From an uncultured Coprococcus sp. (lineage in GTDB: Bacteria; Bacillota; Clostridia; Lachnospirales; Lachnospiraceae): a stretch of DNA of 64,000 bases. Shown piece by piece: positions 35,610-44,364 of this stretch (position 1 is its first letter; each line of letters opens with the position of its first letter). Both the position numbers and the translations under genes were made by a program. The notes beneath the pieces were generated by a model. It saw only the letters and a program-made list of their open reading frames with translations, searched no databases and was not told where the DNA came from. The stretch covers positions 124,001 to 188,000 of the forward strand of contig CANQTC010000003.1 in the NCBI GenBank assembly GCA_947626675.1. The letters are read 5' to 3'.

Positions 35610-36527
35610 ATGAGAAAAAACTTAAAAAAATTATTGGCACTTGCAGTTACAGGTACATTTTTAGTAGGAGCATTAGCAGGCTGCGGAAATGCTTCTGATG
35701 ATAAAACAACAACTGCAACAACTGCGGAGCAGACGACAGAAGGCGACACAGCAGGTGGTGATGACGTATCGACAGAAGCTGCAAACGATGGCGAGCTTAA
35801 GGAAATTACAATCGCGGCATCCGCTACGCCACATGCGGAGATTCTTGAACAGGCAAAGGCGGCTTTAAAGGAAAAGGGATATGATTTAAAGATTACGGTA
35901 TTTGATGATTATGTACAACCGAATCTTGTAGTAGAAAGCGGTGAGTTTGATGCAAACTATATACAACATCTGCCATACCTGAATAACTTCAATGAAGAAA
36001 ATGGTACGCATATCGTATCAGTAGGTGAAATTCATTATGAGCCATTTGGCATTTATCCGGGTACAAAGAAGAGTCTTGAAGATATTGCAGACGGTGATGA
36101 AATCGCTGTTCCAAATGACACTACGAATGAAGCGCGTGCATTACTGTTATTGCAGGATAACGGCATTATTACACTAAAGGATGGCGCAGGGCTTACAGCG
36201 ACAGTAAACGATATCCAGGACAACCCGCATAATGTGAAAATTATAGAGCTTGAAGCTGCCCAGGTCGCAAGAGTTGCAGGTGAAACACCATATGTCGTTC
36301 TGAATGGAAACTATGCACTTGAAGCGGGATTTTCAGTAGGAAAAGATGCGCTGGCATATGAAAAATCAGATTCAGAGGCAGCCAAAACATATGTCAATAT
36401 CATTGCTGTCAAGGAAGGCAATGAAAACAATGAAGGTATTCAGGCGCTTGTTGATATATTGAAGTCAGATGAAATTAAGAAATATATCAATGATACATAT
36501 GATGGTGCAGTCATTCCGTTTGAATAA
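35610..36527 (+). CDS. metQ: Methionine-binding lipoprotein
   Basis: 305 aa. Lipobox ALAGC (Cys near residue 29), a Thr/Asp-rich linker of about 35 residues, then the NlpA/MetQ fold (ITIAASATPHAEILEQ, FDANYIQHLPYLNNF, VPNDTTNEARALLLL). Family members bind L- or D-methionine and deliver it to MetNI. A strong AAAGAAGG site precedes the ATG. Confidence 0.95.
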   Translation: MRKNLKKLLALAVTGTFLVGALAGCGNASDDKTTTATTAEQTTEGDTAGGDDVSTEAANDGELKEITIAASATPHAEILEQAKAALKEKGYDLKITVFDDYVQPNLVVESGEFDANYIQHLPYLNNFNEENGTHIVSVGEIHYEPFGIYPGTKKSLEDIADGDEIAVPNDTTNEARALLLLQDNGIITLKDGAGLTATVNDIQDNPHNVKIIELEAAQVARVAGETPYVVLNGNYALEAGFSVGKDALAYEKSDSEAAKTYVNIIAVKEGNENNEGIQALVDILKSDEIKKYINDTYDGAVIPFE

Positions 36528-36582
36528 AAAACAGATGAAATTTTCCAATACTCTAAATAAAAATAAATAATTAACTCATAAA

Positions 36583-36613
36583 AGACAGTAATGGACTTTG
36601 TTCGTTACTGTCT
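36583..36613 (+). terminator. Hairpin after metQ
   Basis: An 11-bp stem (36583-36593 with 36603-36613) and a 9-nt loop. The following T-tract is interrupted (TATTGTTATATT), so termination may be partial. Confidence 0.6.
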
Positions 36614-36688
36614 ATTGTTATATTGGGAAAAAAATGATATATTTATTTTGTAGAAAACCTTAAATCAAAAAACGGAGGAGTAAATATT

Positions 36689-37291
36689 ATGTATATTACA
36701 TGTTTGGATTTGGAAGGCGTATTAGTACCTGAGATTTGGATTGCATTTGCAGAGGCAAGCGGAATACCGGAACTTAAGAGAACAACAAGAGATGAACCGG
36801 ATTATGATAAGCTTATGAACTGGAGACTTGGCATATTAAAGGAGCATGGACTTGGACTGAAAGAAATTCAGGAAACAATCGCAAAGATTGAACCGATTCC
36901 GGGAGCAAAAGAATTCCTTGACGAGCTTCGTTCCATCTGTCAGGTCATTATAATCAGTGATACATTTTCACAGTTTGCAGGCCCTCTTATGAAGAAGCTC
37001 GGCTATCCTACTATTTTCTGTAATGAACTGGTCGTTGCAGATGACGGAGAGATAACAGGTTTTAAAATGCGTTGTGAACAGTCAAAGCTTACTACAGTTA
37101 AGGCATTACAGTCCATTGGTTACGATACGATTGCAAGCGGAGACAGTCATAACGACCTTGGAATGATATACGCAAGTAAAGCAGGCTTCCTTTTTAAGAG
37201 TACAGACCAGATTAAAGCGGATAATCCTGAACTTTTGGCATTTGATACATACGATGAGCTTATGGCAGCAATCAAGAAGGCTATGGATTAA
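36689..37291 (+). CDS. thrH: ThrH-type phosphoserine phosphatase / homoserine phosphotransferase
   Basis: 200 aa. The opening CLDLEGVLVPEIWIAFAE is the diagnostic ThrH signature (HAD motif I with two Asp/Glu), with motif II IIISDTF and motif IV ASGDSHNDLGM. The Pseudomonas enzyme moves phosphate from phosphoserine to homoserine, linking serine and threonine synthesis. GGAGGAG precedes the ATG. The next gene starts 14 bp downstream. Confidence 0.93.
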   Translation: MYITCLDLEGVLVPEIWIAFAEASGIPELKRTTRDEPDYDKLMNWRLGILKEHGLGLKEIQETIAKIEPIPGAKEFLDELRSICQVIIISDTFSQFAGPLMKKLGYPTIFCNELVVADDGEITGFKMRCEQSKLTTVKALQSIGYDTIASGDSHNDLGMIYASKAGFLFKSTDQIKADNPELLAFDTYDELMAAIKKAMD

Positions 37292-37305
37292 TACGGGGAA
37301 AAAAG

Positions 37306-37824
37306 ATGAGATATAAGAGTGTAAATGAACCGGATAGCATAGAACTTCATGATGCTGTAATTAAAACGTTTGAAATGTCTCAGCAGAATGATGTGCTTAC
37401 GCTGCTCGTGGAAGGCGCTGTTGTTCAATCCGGAAATTCGCAGAATGAATTCTATACAGACAAGTATTCGGACCAGATGCAGATACGTTTTGTGAATCCT
37501 GTGATAGAGGCGGTTCTTTTGGAAGGGCATAAATATTATGATGCAAATGACAGACTGATAGAGCAGGTTCCTGACCAGGTGCTGCTGCCTGAAGAATATG
37601 GCAGGGTTATGAAGCAGTTTAATGCGTGTTACATATTTTATGCAGGTACACCTAAGGAAAAAGTTGTTCAGAATTATACAGGGCAGGATATGCGGACACT
37701 GGCAGAGGATATGAAGTGTTATCAGATGATTATTGATGTAGAAGACGAGTCTTATGTAATCAGCTTTTATTATGAAAAAGTGATTGCGGAGTGGGAACAT
37801 TTTCTGAATAAAGCGAACGTATGA
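37306..37824 (+). CDS. Conserved hypothetical protein (possibly DUF6145)
   Basis: 172 aa soluble protein, no signal peptide or membrane segment. It resembles a small Lachnospiraceae family that I recall as DUF6145, but I am not certain. Alternating strands (LTLLVEGAVVQS, MQIRFVNPVIEAVLLEG) suggest a beta-rich core. It is 14 bp after thrH and likely co-transcribed. Function unknown. Confidence 0.65.
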   Translation: MRYKSVNEPDSIELHDAVIKTFEMSQQNDVLTLLVEGAVVQSGNSQNEFYTDKYSDQMQIRFVNPVIEAVLLEGHKYYDANDRLIEQVPDQVLLPEEYGRVMKQFNACYIFYAGTPKEKVVQNYTGQDMRTLAEDMKCYQMIIDVEDESYVISFYYEKVIAEWEHFLNKANV

Positions 37825-37911
37825 AACGGGTATACGGACGGATATGGATATTGGCAGAAAATATAGAAAGAGAATGCAACTGAAATGTACATTTTTTGCA
37901 ACTACAGATGC

Positions 37912-37940
37912 TTGACAAAGTTGAAATATAATTGTATACA
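37912..37940 (+). promoter_or_regulatory. Strong promoter of the small membrane-protein genes
   Basis: Perfect TTGACA (37912-37917), 17 bp, TATACA (37935-37940), with a start near 37947 and a very short leader before the AGAGGTG site and ATG at 37957. Confidence 0.8.
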
Positions 37941-37956
37941 TTAAGAGGTGATATAA

Positions 37957-38313
37957 ATGGCAAAAAGGATTAAACAATATATTGCTTATATAGATTCTTT
38001 ATTGCAGCGTGATAATCTTAATTTTAAAGAAGAAATTGAGAAACATTTAAAGCAGATGGAATTTTTTATGCATGAAAGACTGATACATCTGATTGTAATG
38101 TGTCTTTTTGCGATAGCAACAGTAATTACCTGCCTTGTTTTTGTTGTCAGTGAACAGATAACCGTACTGTTACTGGCGATAGCGCTTATGGTACTTTTAG
38201 TTCCATATATAAAACATTATTACCTTCTTGAGAATAGTGTACAATATATGTATAAACAGTATGATAAAATGTTGGAAAAGGCAGGAATGGAGGCTTTTAA
38301 GGTTTCGGATTAG
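37957..38313 (+). CDS. Small two-helix membrane protein, unknown
   Basis: 118 aa. A charged helical N-terminus (about 45 residues) is followed by two closely spaced transmembrane helices (about 45-85) and a charged C-terminal helix. No recognised family. AGAGGTG precedes the ATG. It starts a likely three-gene unit of small membrane proteins. Confidence 0.75.
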   Translation: MAKRIKQYIAYIDSLLQRDNLNFKEEIEKHLKQMEFFMHERLIHLIVMCLFAIATVITCLVFVVSEQITVLLLAIALMVLLVPYIKHYYLLENSVQYMYKQYDKMLEKAGMEAFKVSD

Positions 38314-38347
38314 AAAAGAGCAGTATTGTTATTATTAAGGAGGCAGT

Positions 38348-38647
38348 ATGTTTAATCTTGTAATGGGAGTAATCATGGTAGGAGTAGGATGCCTGTGCCT
38401 GGTCTGGGCATTTTTTAGTAAAGTGATGGCGGTACAGATTTTCTTCGGCTGTTCCATGATGATATTTGGAATCGTAGAGATTATAAGGTCAAGGGCCATA
38501 AGAAAACGAAAAAAAGAAGCGAAGAACAGGGAATTTGATGCTTATATGATGATGGCGAAAGAGATGGGTGTTGTGGTAAATCCTGTTACAGGAGAAATTA
38601 TATCCAAAAAAGAATCTGCAGAAGGAGGTGAGAAAGAGGATGTATAG
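38348..38647 (+). CDS. Small two-helix membrane protein, unknown
   Basis: 99 aa. Two N-terminal helices (about residues 1-20 and 25-45), then a basic RKRKKEAKNREFD segment and a soluble tail containing VVVNPVTGEIISKKE. AGGAGG precedes the ATG. Its 3' end overlaps the next start by 8 bp and supplies that gene's ribosome site. Confidence 0.75.
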   Translation: MFNLVMGVIMVGVGCLCLVWAFFSKVMAVQIFFGCSMMIFGIVEIIRSRAIRKRKKEAKNREFDAYMMMAKEMGVVVNPVTGEIISKKESAEGGEKEDV

Positions 38648-39184
38648 AAACGTGGGAAGTGGTCTTAAGCTTTTGTTTATTGCTCAGATTGTTTCAATTA
38701 TAGCAGCAGTATTTTCTTTAGTTCCTGTTTTAGGCTTTTTACTGGCATTAGCCAGTGGTGTTTTAAACTTTATGGGTTTATGGCAGGCTGCAAAGGATGA
38801 ACAGGGCTATCAGACAGCAATGATTATTACCATTGTGAATGTTGTACTTGCATTACTTACGTCAATTCCGATTTTTGGAAAGATTATAAAGATTGTAAGA
38901 AGTATTCTTTCATTGATTATTCTTTATTATGTATGTAATACTACAGCAAACCTGCTTCGTAATGTAGGACGTGCTGATATCGCAGCGCAGGCTGTTCTGT
39001 ATGGACTATCAATCTGACATGTACGATTATATCAGTAATACTTACTATATTAATGTTTATACCATTTATTAATATACTTGCAGTTCTGGGCGCGATTGTT
39101 GTTGCAGTCGTTCAGATTATTGCTTATATCAAGTATCTGATTTTCTTAAATGCGAGCGGTACTATTTTTTCATCAGCATACTAA
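38640..39184 (+). pseudogene. Polytopic membrane protein gene with a -1 frameshift near its 3' end
   Basis: The ATG at 38640 follows AGGAGGTGAGAAAGAGG and opens a 125-codon frame ending at TGA 39015-39017. From about 38999 the sequence continues in another frame as VWTINLTCTIISVILTIL and further hydrophobic helices to TAA 39182-39184. Joined, the product would be about 180 aa with a regular repeat of helix pairs, which neither part gives alone. One missing base near 38997-38999 (CTG TAT where CTN GTA TGG is expected) explains it. It may be a real mutation, an assembly error, or unlikely a programmed slip. Confidence 0.7.
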
Positions 39185-39200
39185 GAAGCTTTGGTAATGT

Positions 39201-39235
39201 ATATGGCGGTAAGCGATTGATGCTTACCGCCATAT
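39201..39235. terminator. Bidirectional hairpin between convergent genes
   Basis: A 14-bp perfect stem (39201-39214 with 39222-39235) and a 7-nt loop. On the plus side it is followed by TGATTGATTGATTTTTT. Confidence 0.8.
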
Positions 39236-39253
39236 TGATTGATTGATTTTTTA

Positions 39254-39856
39254 TTATAAGGTTGAAAAATCAAATTCAGAAAAATTTTTACCGTTATCGT
39301 CTGAACGATATACTTTACCGTCTTTTGAATCGAGATAGAAGTCACCGACCTTGGAATTGTCGGCTAAAGATTTATCGTGAAGTTCAAAATGATATCCTTG
39401 TTTACCGGAGGTATATTCAGTTAAATCTTTATCATTATTGCGAACCTCATAGTTGCTGTTGTTTGCAGGAAGCTGCTTCATAAAATGGTCGTAAGCGTCA
39501 TCGTATGTTTCAAATCCGCTTGCAATGGCATCACCGACTTCATTTGCAGCTTTATCAACAACATCTCCGGCATCATCTATCGCATCCCCTACAGCATTTC
39601 CAATTCCATTACCATTCGTATTACCATTGCTGTTCGTATTGCCATTGGTATCATTGTTGTTATTGTTGCCGTTGGTATTACCATTGGTATTACCGTTGTT
39701 GTCATTATTGTCGCCATTGCCATTTTGCGTGGTTGCTGTAGAACTTGCACCTTCTGTAGTTGTGTTTGAATTTGTTTTGTTGTTATTATTGTCGCCACAT
39801 GCTGTGAGTGAACATATCATAACAATGCAAAGACATAAAGTAACTATTTTTTTCAT
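39254..39856 (-). CDS. Lipoprotein with Asn/Gly/Thr-repeat linker
   Basis: 200 aa. Lipobox SLTAC (Cys20), then about 65 residues almost entirely Asn, Gly, Thr and Asp (NGNTNG-type repeats), a short acidic helix, and a C-terminal globular domain (about residues 115-200) rich in Tyr and Asp. The repeat is probably a cell-wall-spanning spacer; its DNA triplet repetition makes it prone to length change. AAGGAGATAATGTT precedes the ATG, and a TATAAT box (39888-39883, minus) lies upstream. Function unknown. Confidence 0.78.
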   Translation of the reverse strand: MKKIVTLCLCIVMICSLTACGDNNNNKTNSNTTTEGASSTATTQNGNGDNNDNNGNTNGNTNGNNNNNDTNGNTNSNGNTNGNGIGNAVGDAIDDAGDVVDKAANEVGDAIASGFETYDDAYDHFMKQLPANNSNYEVRNNDKDLTEYTSGKQGYHFELHDKSLADNSKVGDFYLDSKDGKVYRSDDNGKNFSEFDFSTL

Positions 39857-40034
39857 AACATTATCTCCTTATATAAAATTTTATTATAGCTTATTGCAAA
39901 CAAATGATATGGCATATAAGAGTTTTGCAATCAGCTAAATTTTATAAAATTATTATGGATAGATATTCATATAAATATTCATATAATAAAAATTTTAAAA
40001 TATATTATAATAATGACAAGAAAGGTATGTTTTC

Positions 40035-40862
40035 ATGAAACAAAAAGATTTTGTTACCGAAAGCAGTAAGATATTGGAAAGGTACTGGCAGATAATCGTA
40101 ATCGTTGTAGCGGCACTTGTATTTTTCTTCTTTATTGGGTATTACATAATCAGTCATGGAAAATGGGATTTTTATATGGATATGAAAGACGCACAGGTGA
40201 AAGAAGTGACTGCGGATGCAGACGCTGAAGTGAAAAAAGTAAAAAGGGCATATCTTACCTTTGATGACGGGCCATCGAAGAATACGATGGAATTACTCGA
40301 TGTTCTTGATGAATGTGATGTAAAGGCTACATTCTTTGTAATAGGAAGAGAAGAAGAATATTATGATTGTTATAGAGCAATTGTAGACAGGGGACATGTG
40401 CTTGCGATTCATTCCTATACACATGATTATAGCCGGATTTATAGTTCAAAGGACAATTTTGCAAATGATATTGAGGAATTAAGAAAATTATTGTATGATG
40501 TAACAGGAGTGAATCCTATTTATTACAGGTTTCCGGGAGGAAGTTCAAATACGATATCAAAAATTTCCATGAGTGAGCTTGTAGATTATATCAAGGAGCA
40601 GGGACTGATATATTTTGACTGGAATGCATTGAATAATGATGCTGTTTCGGATGGACTGACGCCGCAGCAATTGGTAGATAATATTATGAAGGATGCAGTA
40701 AAGAATGATGATGTTGTCATTTTGATGCATGATTTAGATGGCAGGCATGCAACGATAGAGTCGATTCCATTGCTTGTGGATACTTTGAGAAAAGCGGGAT
40801 ATGAGCTGCTGCCAATAGATGAGCGTACACCCCTGATAAGACATAAAGTGAACGCGAAATGA
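40035..40862 (+). CDS. Membrane-anchored polysaccharide deacetylase
   Basis: 275 aa. An N-terminal transmembrane helix (residues about 20-40) is followed by a NodB domain: motif 1 LTFDDGPS (metal Asp pair), motif 2 HSYTHDY, motif 3 RFPGGSS, and the late LMHDLDG motif. It probably removes acetyl groups from peptidoglycan GlcNAc outside the membrane, as lysozyme-resistance deacetylases do. AAAGG precedes the ATG. Its last codons overlap a relic of the twin-hairpin repeat. Confidence 0.9.
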   Translation: MKQKDFVTESSKILERYWQIIVIVVAALVFFFFIGYYIISHGKWDFYMDMKDAQVKEVTADADAEVKKVKRAYLTFDDGPSKNTMELLDVLDECDVKATFFVIGREEEYYDCYRAIVDRGHVLAIHSYTHDYSRIYSSKDNFANDIEELRKLLYDVTGVNPIYYRFPGGSSNTISKISMSELVDYIKEQGLIYFDWNALNNDAVSDGLTPQQLVDNIMKDAVKNDDVVILMHDLDGRHATIESIPLLVDTLRKAGYELLPIDERTPLIRHKVNAK

Positions 40863-40884
40863 AGTTGAGCTTAGTTTTCATGGG
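40850..40884 (+). repeat. Relic of the twin-hairpin repeat (3' half of hairpin 2)
   Basis: The segment 40861-40883 matches the right arm of hairpin 2 from 19637 onward with one missing base and one substitution (GAAGT, TGAGCTTAG, TTTTCATGG). The left arm is degenerate (AACGCGAAAT). It lies at the pda stop and before folC, so it may be the remains of a former unit. Confidence 0.55.
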
Positions 40885-40915
40885 GCTACAATATACAAAA
40901 ATAAAGGTGTTAAAA

Positions 40916-42673
40916 ATGACAAAAGAAGAAGCTTATAATTATATAGAAGAAATCAATAAGGCGGGAAGTGTGCTTGGGCTTGACAGTATGTATGAATTGC
41001 TTTTAAGACTGGATAATCCGCAGGAAAAACTTCATATCGTTCATGTGGCAGGAACAAATGGAAAGGGTTCTGTATGTGCTTTTTTAGAGGAAATATTGCT
41101 GGATGCAGGATATCGCGTAGGAAGATATGTATCGCCAACGATATTTTCTTATTTTGAACGCTTTCAGATAAATAAGAGTTATATAAGCGATGAAGATTTT
41201 GCGAAAATGCTGGATATCGTAAAACGGGCATCGGATGGGATGGTAGCTGATGGGTATGCAAGACCTACAGCATTTGAGACAGAAACAGCGGTTTCTTTTT
41301 TGTATTTTCTTGATAAGAATGTCGATATTGTTCTCCTTGAAACCGGAATGGGAGGTTTAGAGGATGCAACTAATGTCTGTAAAAAACCGCTTTGTACAAT
41401 CCTTACAAGTATTAGTATGGACCATATGCAATTCCTCGGCGACAGCATATATGATATTCTGAATGCCAAGCTTGGCATTTTGAAACAAAATGTGCCTTGC
41501 GTGTCGGATATAATGGAAGAACGCCTAAAAAAAATATGGCTTGATAAATGTGAAGAAATGAAATGTCCTCACATAATGACAGATATAGAACAGATTATTG
41601 TGATGGAAAACGATGAGTATGGGATTCAATATACTTATAAAGGAAAAACTTATTTGATATCGATGCTTGGAAAACATCAGATTAATAATAGCATTTTGGC
41701 TATAGAAGCTGCTCAGATACTAAGAGAATACGGATATGATTTGGATTATGTGAATGTCAAAAACGGACTTCGTAATACAAATTGGAAAGGACGTTTTCAA
41801 AAGTTGTCGGACAGACCGCTGCTGTATGTAGATGGAGCGCATAATGAGGGTGGCTGGAATTCGTTAAAAGATAACATAGAGACATATCTGAAGGGGAAAA
41901 AGCTGATATCGGTATGCGGCGTATTAAAGGATAAAGAATATCAGAAGATGCTTCATATCCTTTCACCTTATACAGACTGTTTTATTGCAGTAACGCCGGA
42001 CAGTCCGCGGGCACTGCCGAAAGAAGTTCTTTTGAAATATGCAGCGGAATGTATAGAAAATACATATGGCTGTGAACTTGACGAAGCGCTTGATAAAGCT
42101 TGTGAAATCGCAGAAACATTGGAAAATTCTGCTGTTTTAGTCTATGGCTCTCTGTCGTTTATAGGCCCTGTTATAGAAAAGTATGAAATGAAGGCAGACA
42201 GAATAAACGCAATATTCAATAATCATGAATATCGGTCATATATGAAAAGAATAAATGAAAATGAGAAAACACGAAGGTTTTGCTGTCATGGTATGGCGCA
42301 TTGCCTTGACGTGGCAAGAATTGCTTATATTATCAATCTGGAAGAGGGTTTTGGTATCCCTAAGGATATTCTGTATGCAGCAGCGCTGCTGCATGATATA
42401 GGAAGGGCTGATGATGAATATACAGGGAAGAAGCATAATGAAAAAAGCCGTATTTATTGTGAACCGATTTTATATGCGTGCGGTTATCATACAGACGAGG
42501 TGAAAATGATAGCAGAAGCAATCGAAAAGCACAATACGGATTGCGACAAACGAACCGGGCTTGTCTATCTGCTTTACAAGGCGGACAAGCTTTCCAGAAA
42601 TTGCTTTGACTGCGATATGTACCGGGAATGTTATTGGAAAGAGGACATGAAAAATAATAAAATACGTTTTTAA
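40916..42673 (+). CDS. folC: Folylpolyglutamate synthase fused to an HD-domain hydrolase
   Basis: 585 aa, against about 430 for FolC alone. Residues 1-430 are FolC: P-loop GTNGKGS 46-52, ETGMGGLEDATN and VDGAHNEGGW. Residues about 450-570 are an HD hydrolase with CHGMAHCLDVARI and LLHDIGRADD. FolC adds glutamates to folates. The HD part may be a phosphatase of the same pathway, since HD genes often sit in clostridial folate operons. The chosen ATG 40916 follows AAAGGTG; the frame extends to 40859 without a ribosome site. Confidence 0.92.
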   Translation: MTKEEAYNYIEEINKAGSVLGLDSMYELLLRLDNPQEKLHIVHVAGTNGKGSVCAFLEEILLDAGYRVGRYVSPTIFSYFERFQINKSYISDEDFAKMLDIVKRASDGMVADGYARPTAFETETAVSFLYFLDKNVDIVLLETGMGGLEDATNVCKKPLCTILTSISMDHMQFLGDSIYDILNAKLGILKQNVPCVSDIMEERLKKIWLDKCEEMKCPHIMTDIEQIIVMENDEYGIQYTYKGKTYLISMLGKHQINNSILAIEAAQILREYGYDLDYVNVKNGLRNTNWKGRFQKLSDRPLLYVDGAHNEGGWNSLKDNIETYLKGKKLISVCGVLKDKEYQKMLHILSPYTDCFIAVTPDSPRALPKEVLLKYAAECIENTYGCELDEALDKACEIAETLENSAVLVYGSLSFIGPVIEKYEMKADRINAIFNNHEYRSYMKRINENEKTRRFCCHGMAHCLDVARIAYIINLEEGFGIPKDILYAAALLHDIGRADDEYTGKKHNEKSRIYCEPILYACGYHTDEVKMIAEAIEKHNTDCDKRTGLVYLLYKADKLSRNCFDCDMYRECYWKEDMKNNKIRF

Positions 42674-42683
42674 GGAGAAAAAG

Positions 42684-43490
42684 ATGATTATTGGAAGTAA
42701 AGATTTTAAAGATAATGAACGCCCGTATATCATGGGGATATTAAATGTAACACCGGATTCATTTTCAGATGGCGGACTTCATAATAAGCTTGATGATGCG
42801 CTTTCTCAAACTGAAAGGATGATAAAAGAGGGAGCAGATATTATAGACGTGGGTGGAGAATCGACAAGACCGGGATACACGCTGATACCGGATGAAGAAG
42901 AAATCGAAAGAGTCTGCCCTGTTATAGAGGAGATAAAGAAAAGGTTTGATATACCGGTTTCGCTTGATACATACAAATCGAAGGTTGCAGAAGCCGGAAT
43001 CAAATCAGGGTGTGATTTAATCAATGACATATGGGGATTGAAATGGGACGGCGCTATGGCACAGGTGATTGCAGAATATAATGTTGCATGCTGTCTGATG
43101 CATAACAGAAAAAATGCGGATTATGTTCATTTTGTTCAGGAGGTTATAGCAGACCTTGATGAAACGATGGATTTGGCGCAAAAAGCCGGGATAAAAAAAG
43201 ATAAAATAATGGTAGACCCCGGAATCGGATTTGCAAAAGATTGCAGCCAAAATCTTAAAATGATGAATCATCTGGAACTTTTAAAAAAATGGGATGTTCC
43301 GATTTTGCTTGGAACTTCAAGGAAATCCATGATTGGACTTACGCTTGATTTGCCGGTGACGGAACGAGAAGAAGGAACGGTAGCAACATCTGTATTTGGA
43401 CTTATGAAGGGATGCGGATATTTCAGGGTACATAATGTAAAGGCGAATTACAGAGCATTAAAAATGACATATGCCATGATGAATGCGTAA
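42684..43490 (+). CDS. folP: Dihydropteroate synthase
   Basis: 268 aa, a TIM barrel with the pterin-binding signatures MGILNVTPDSFSDGG and IDVGGESTRPG, DPGIGF and LLGTSRKSMI. It condenses 6-hydroxymethyl-dihydropterin pyrophosphate with p-aminobenzoate and is the sulfonamide target. It starts 10 bp after folC behind AAGGAG and overlaps the frame of the next gene. Confidence 0.96.
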   Translation: MIIGSKDFKDNERPYIMGILNVTPDSFSDGGLHNKLDDALSQTERMIKEGADIIDVGGESTRPGYTLIPDEEEIERVCPVIEEIKKRFDIPVSLDTYKSKVAEAGIKSGCDLINDIWGLKWDGAMAQVIAEYNVACCLMHNRKNADYVHFVQEVIADLDETMDLAQKAGIKKDKIMVDPGIGFAKDCSQNLKMMNHLELLKKWDVPILLGTSRKSMIGLTLDLPVTEREEGTVATSVFGLMKGCGYFRVHNVKANYRALKMTYAMMNA

Positions 43491-43533
43491 AATAAACAGC
43501 GGCAGCATGAACTGTGATGTGGAGGATATGCGG

Positions 43534-44349
43534 ATGGATAAGATTTTAATTAAAGGACTTGAGATTTTTGCTCATCATGGAGTATTTGAAGAAGAAAATG
43601 CACTTGGACAGAAATTTATTATAGACGCAGCGTTATATATGTCAACGAGACAGGCGGGGATATCAGATGATATCATGCAGTCTGTTGATTACGGCAGGGT
43701 TTGTTCTGATATAGATAATATGATGTGTGAACAAAATTATAATCTTATCGAGGCCGCAGCAGAGAAAATTGCCTGCGGGATACTGATAAAATATCCAACC
43801 GTAACAGCAATTGATTTAACAGTTAAAAAACCGTGGGCTCCTGTTTTGATGCCGATAGAAACCGTTGCAGTTTCTATTTCCAGAAGAAAACATATCGCAT
43901 ATCTTGGACTTGGCTCTAATATGGGAGACAGAGAATCCTATCTTGATTTGGCAATAGACGAATTAAATAAAGATGAATATACAAAAGTGACAAAGGTCTC
44001 TGATTTTATTGAAACGAAACCTTATGGAGGTGTTGAACAGGATGACTTTTTAAATGGATGTATCGAAGTAGAAACGCTTTTATCCCCCGAGGAGCTACTG
44101 TGTTTAATCAATCACATTGAAAAACAGGCGGGAAGGGAGCGGCTTATTCACTGGGGACCAAGAACACTTGATATCGATATCCTGCTTTATGATGATTTGG
44201 TATATGACAGTGAAAATTTGCATATACCGCATAAAGAAATGCATAAGAGAAGCTTTGTATTAGAACCGCTGGTAAGTATAGCCGGTTATAAGCGTCATCC
44301 GATTATTGGAAAGACTGTAGAGGAGCTTATGCAGGAACTTCATAACTAG
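43534..44349 (+). CDS. folBK: FolB-FolK fusion: dihydroneopterin aldolase / hydroxymethyl-dihydropterin pyrophosphokinase
   Basis: 271 aa. Residues 1-118 are FolB (GLEIFAHHGVFEEENALGQ; SVDYGRV). Residues about 122-271 are FolK (AYLGLGSNMGDRE; HWGPRTLDIDILLYDD). The fusion joins two successive steps ahead of FolP. Among several in-frame ATGs I chose 43534, which lies 8 nt after GGAGG; the earliest possible start at 43483 overlaps folP. No folE (GTP cyclohydrolase I) is in the window. Confidence 0.94.
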   Translation: MDKILIKGLEIFAHHGVFEEENALGQKFIIDAALYMSTRQAGISDDIMQSVDYGRVCSDIDNMMCEQNYNLIEAAAEKIACGILIKYPTVTAIDLTVKKPWAPVLMPIETVAVSISRRKHIAYLGLGSNMGDRESYLDLAIDELNKDEYTKVTKVSDFIETKPYGGVEQDDFLNGCIEVETLLSPEELLCLINHIEKQAGRERLIHWGPRTLDIDILLYDDLVYDSENLHIPHKEMHKRSFVLEPLVSIAGYKRHPIIGKTVEELMQELHN

Positions 44350-44364
44350 AAAGGAAACAGTTTG

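Noticed and set aside
39485..39938. Plus-strand open frames opposite the Asn-rich lipoprotein
   Set aside because: They are shadows of the Asn/Gly/Thr codon repeat, rich in Ile/Val/Leu runs, with no ribosome sites; the minus-strand gene has a lipobox and a ribosome site.
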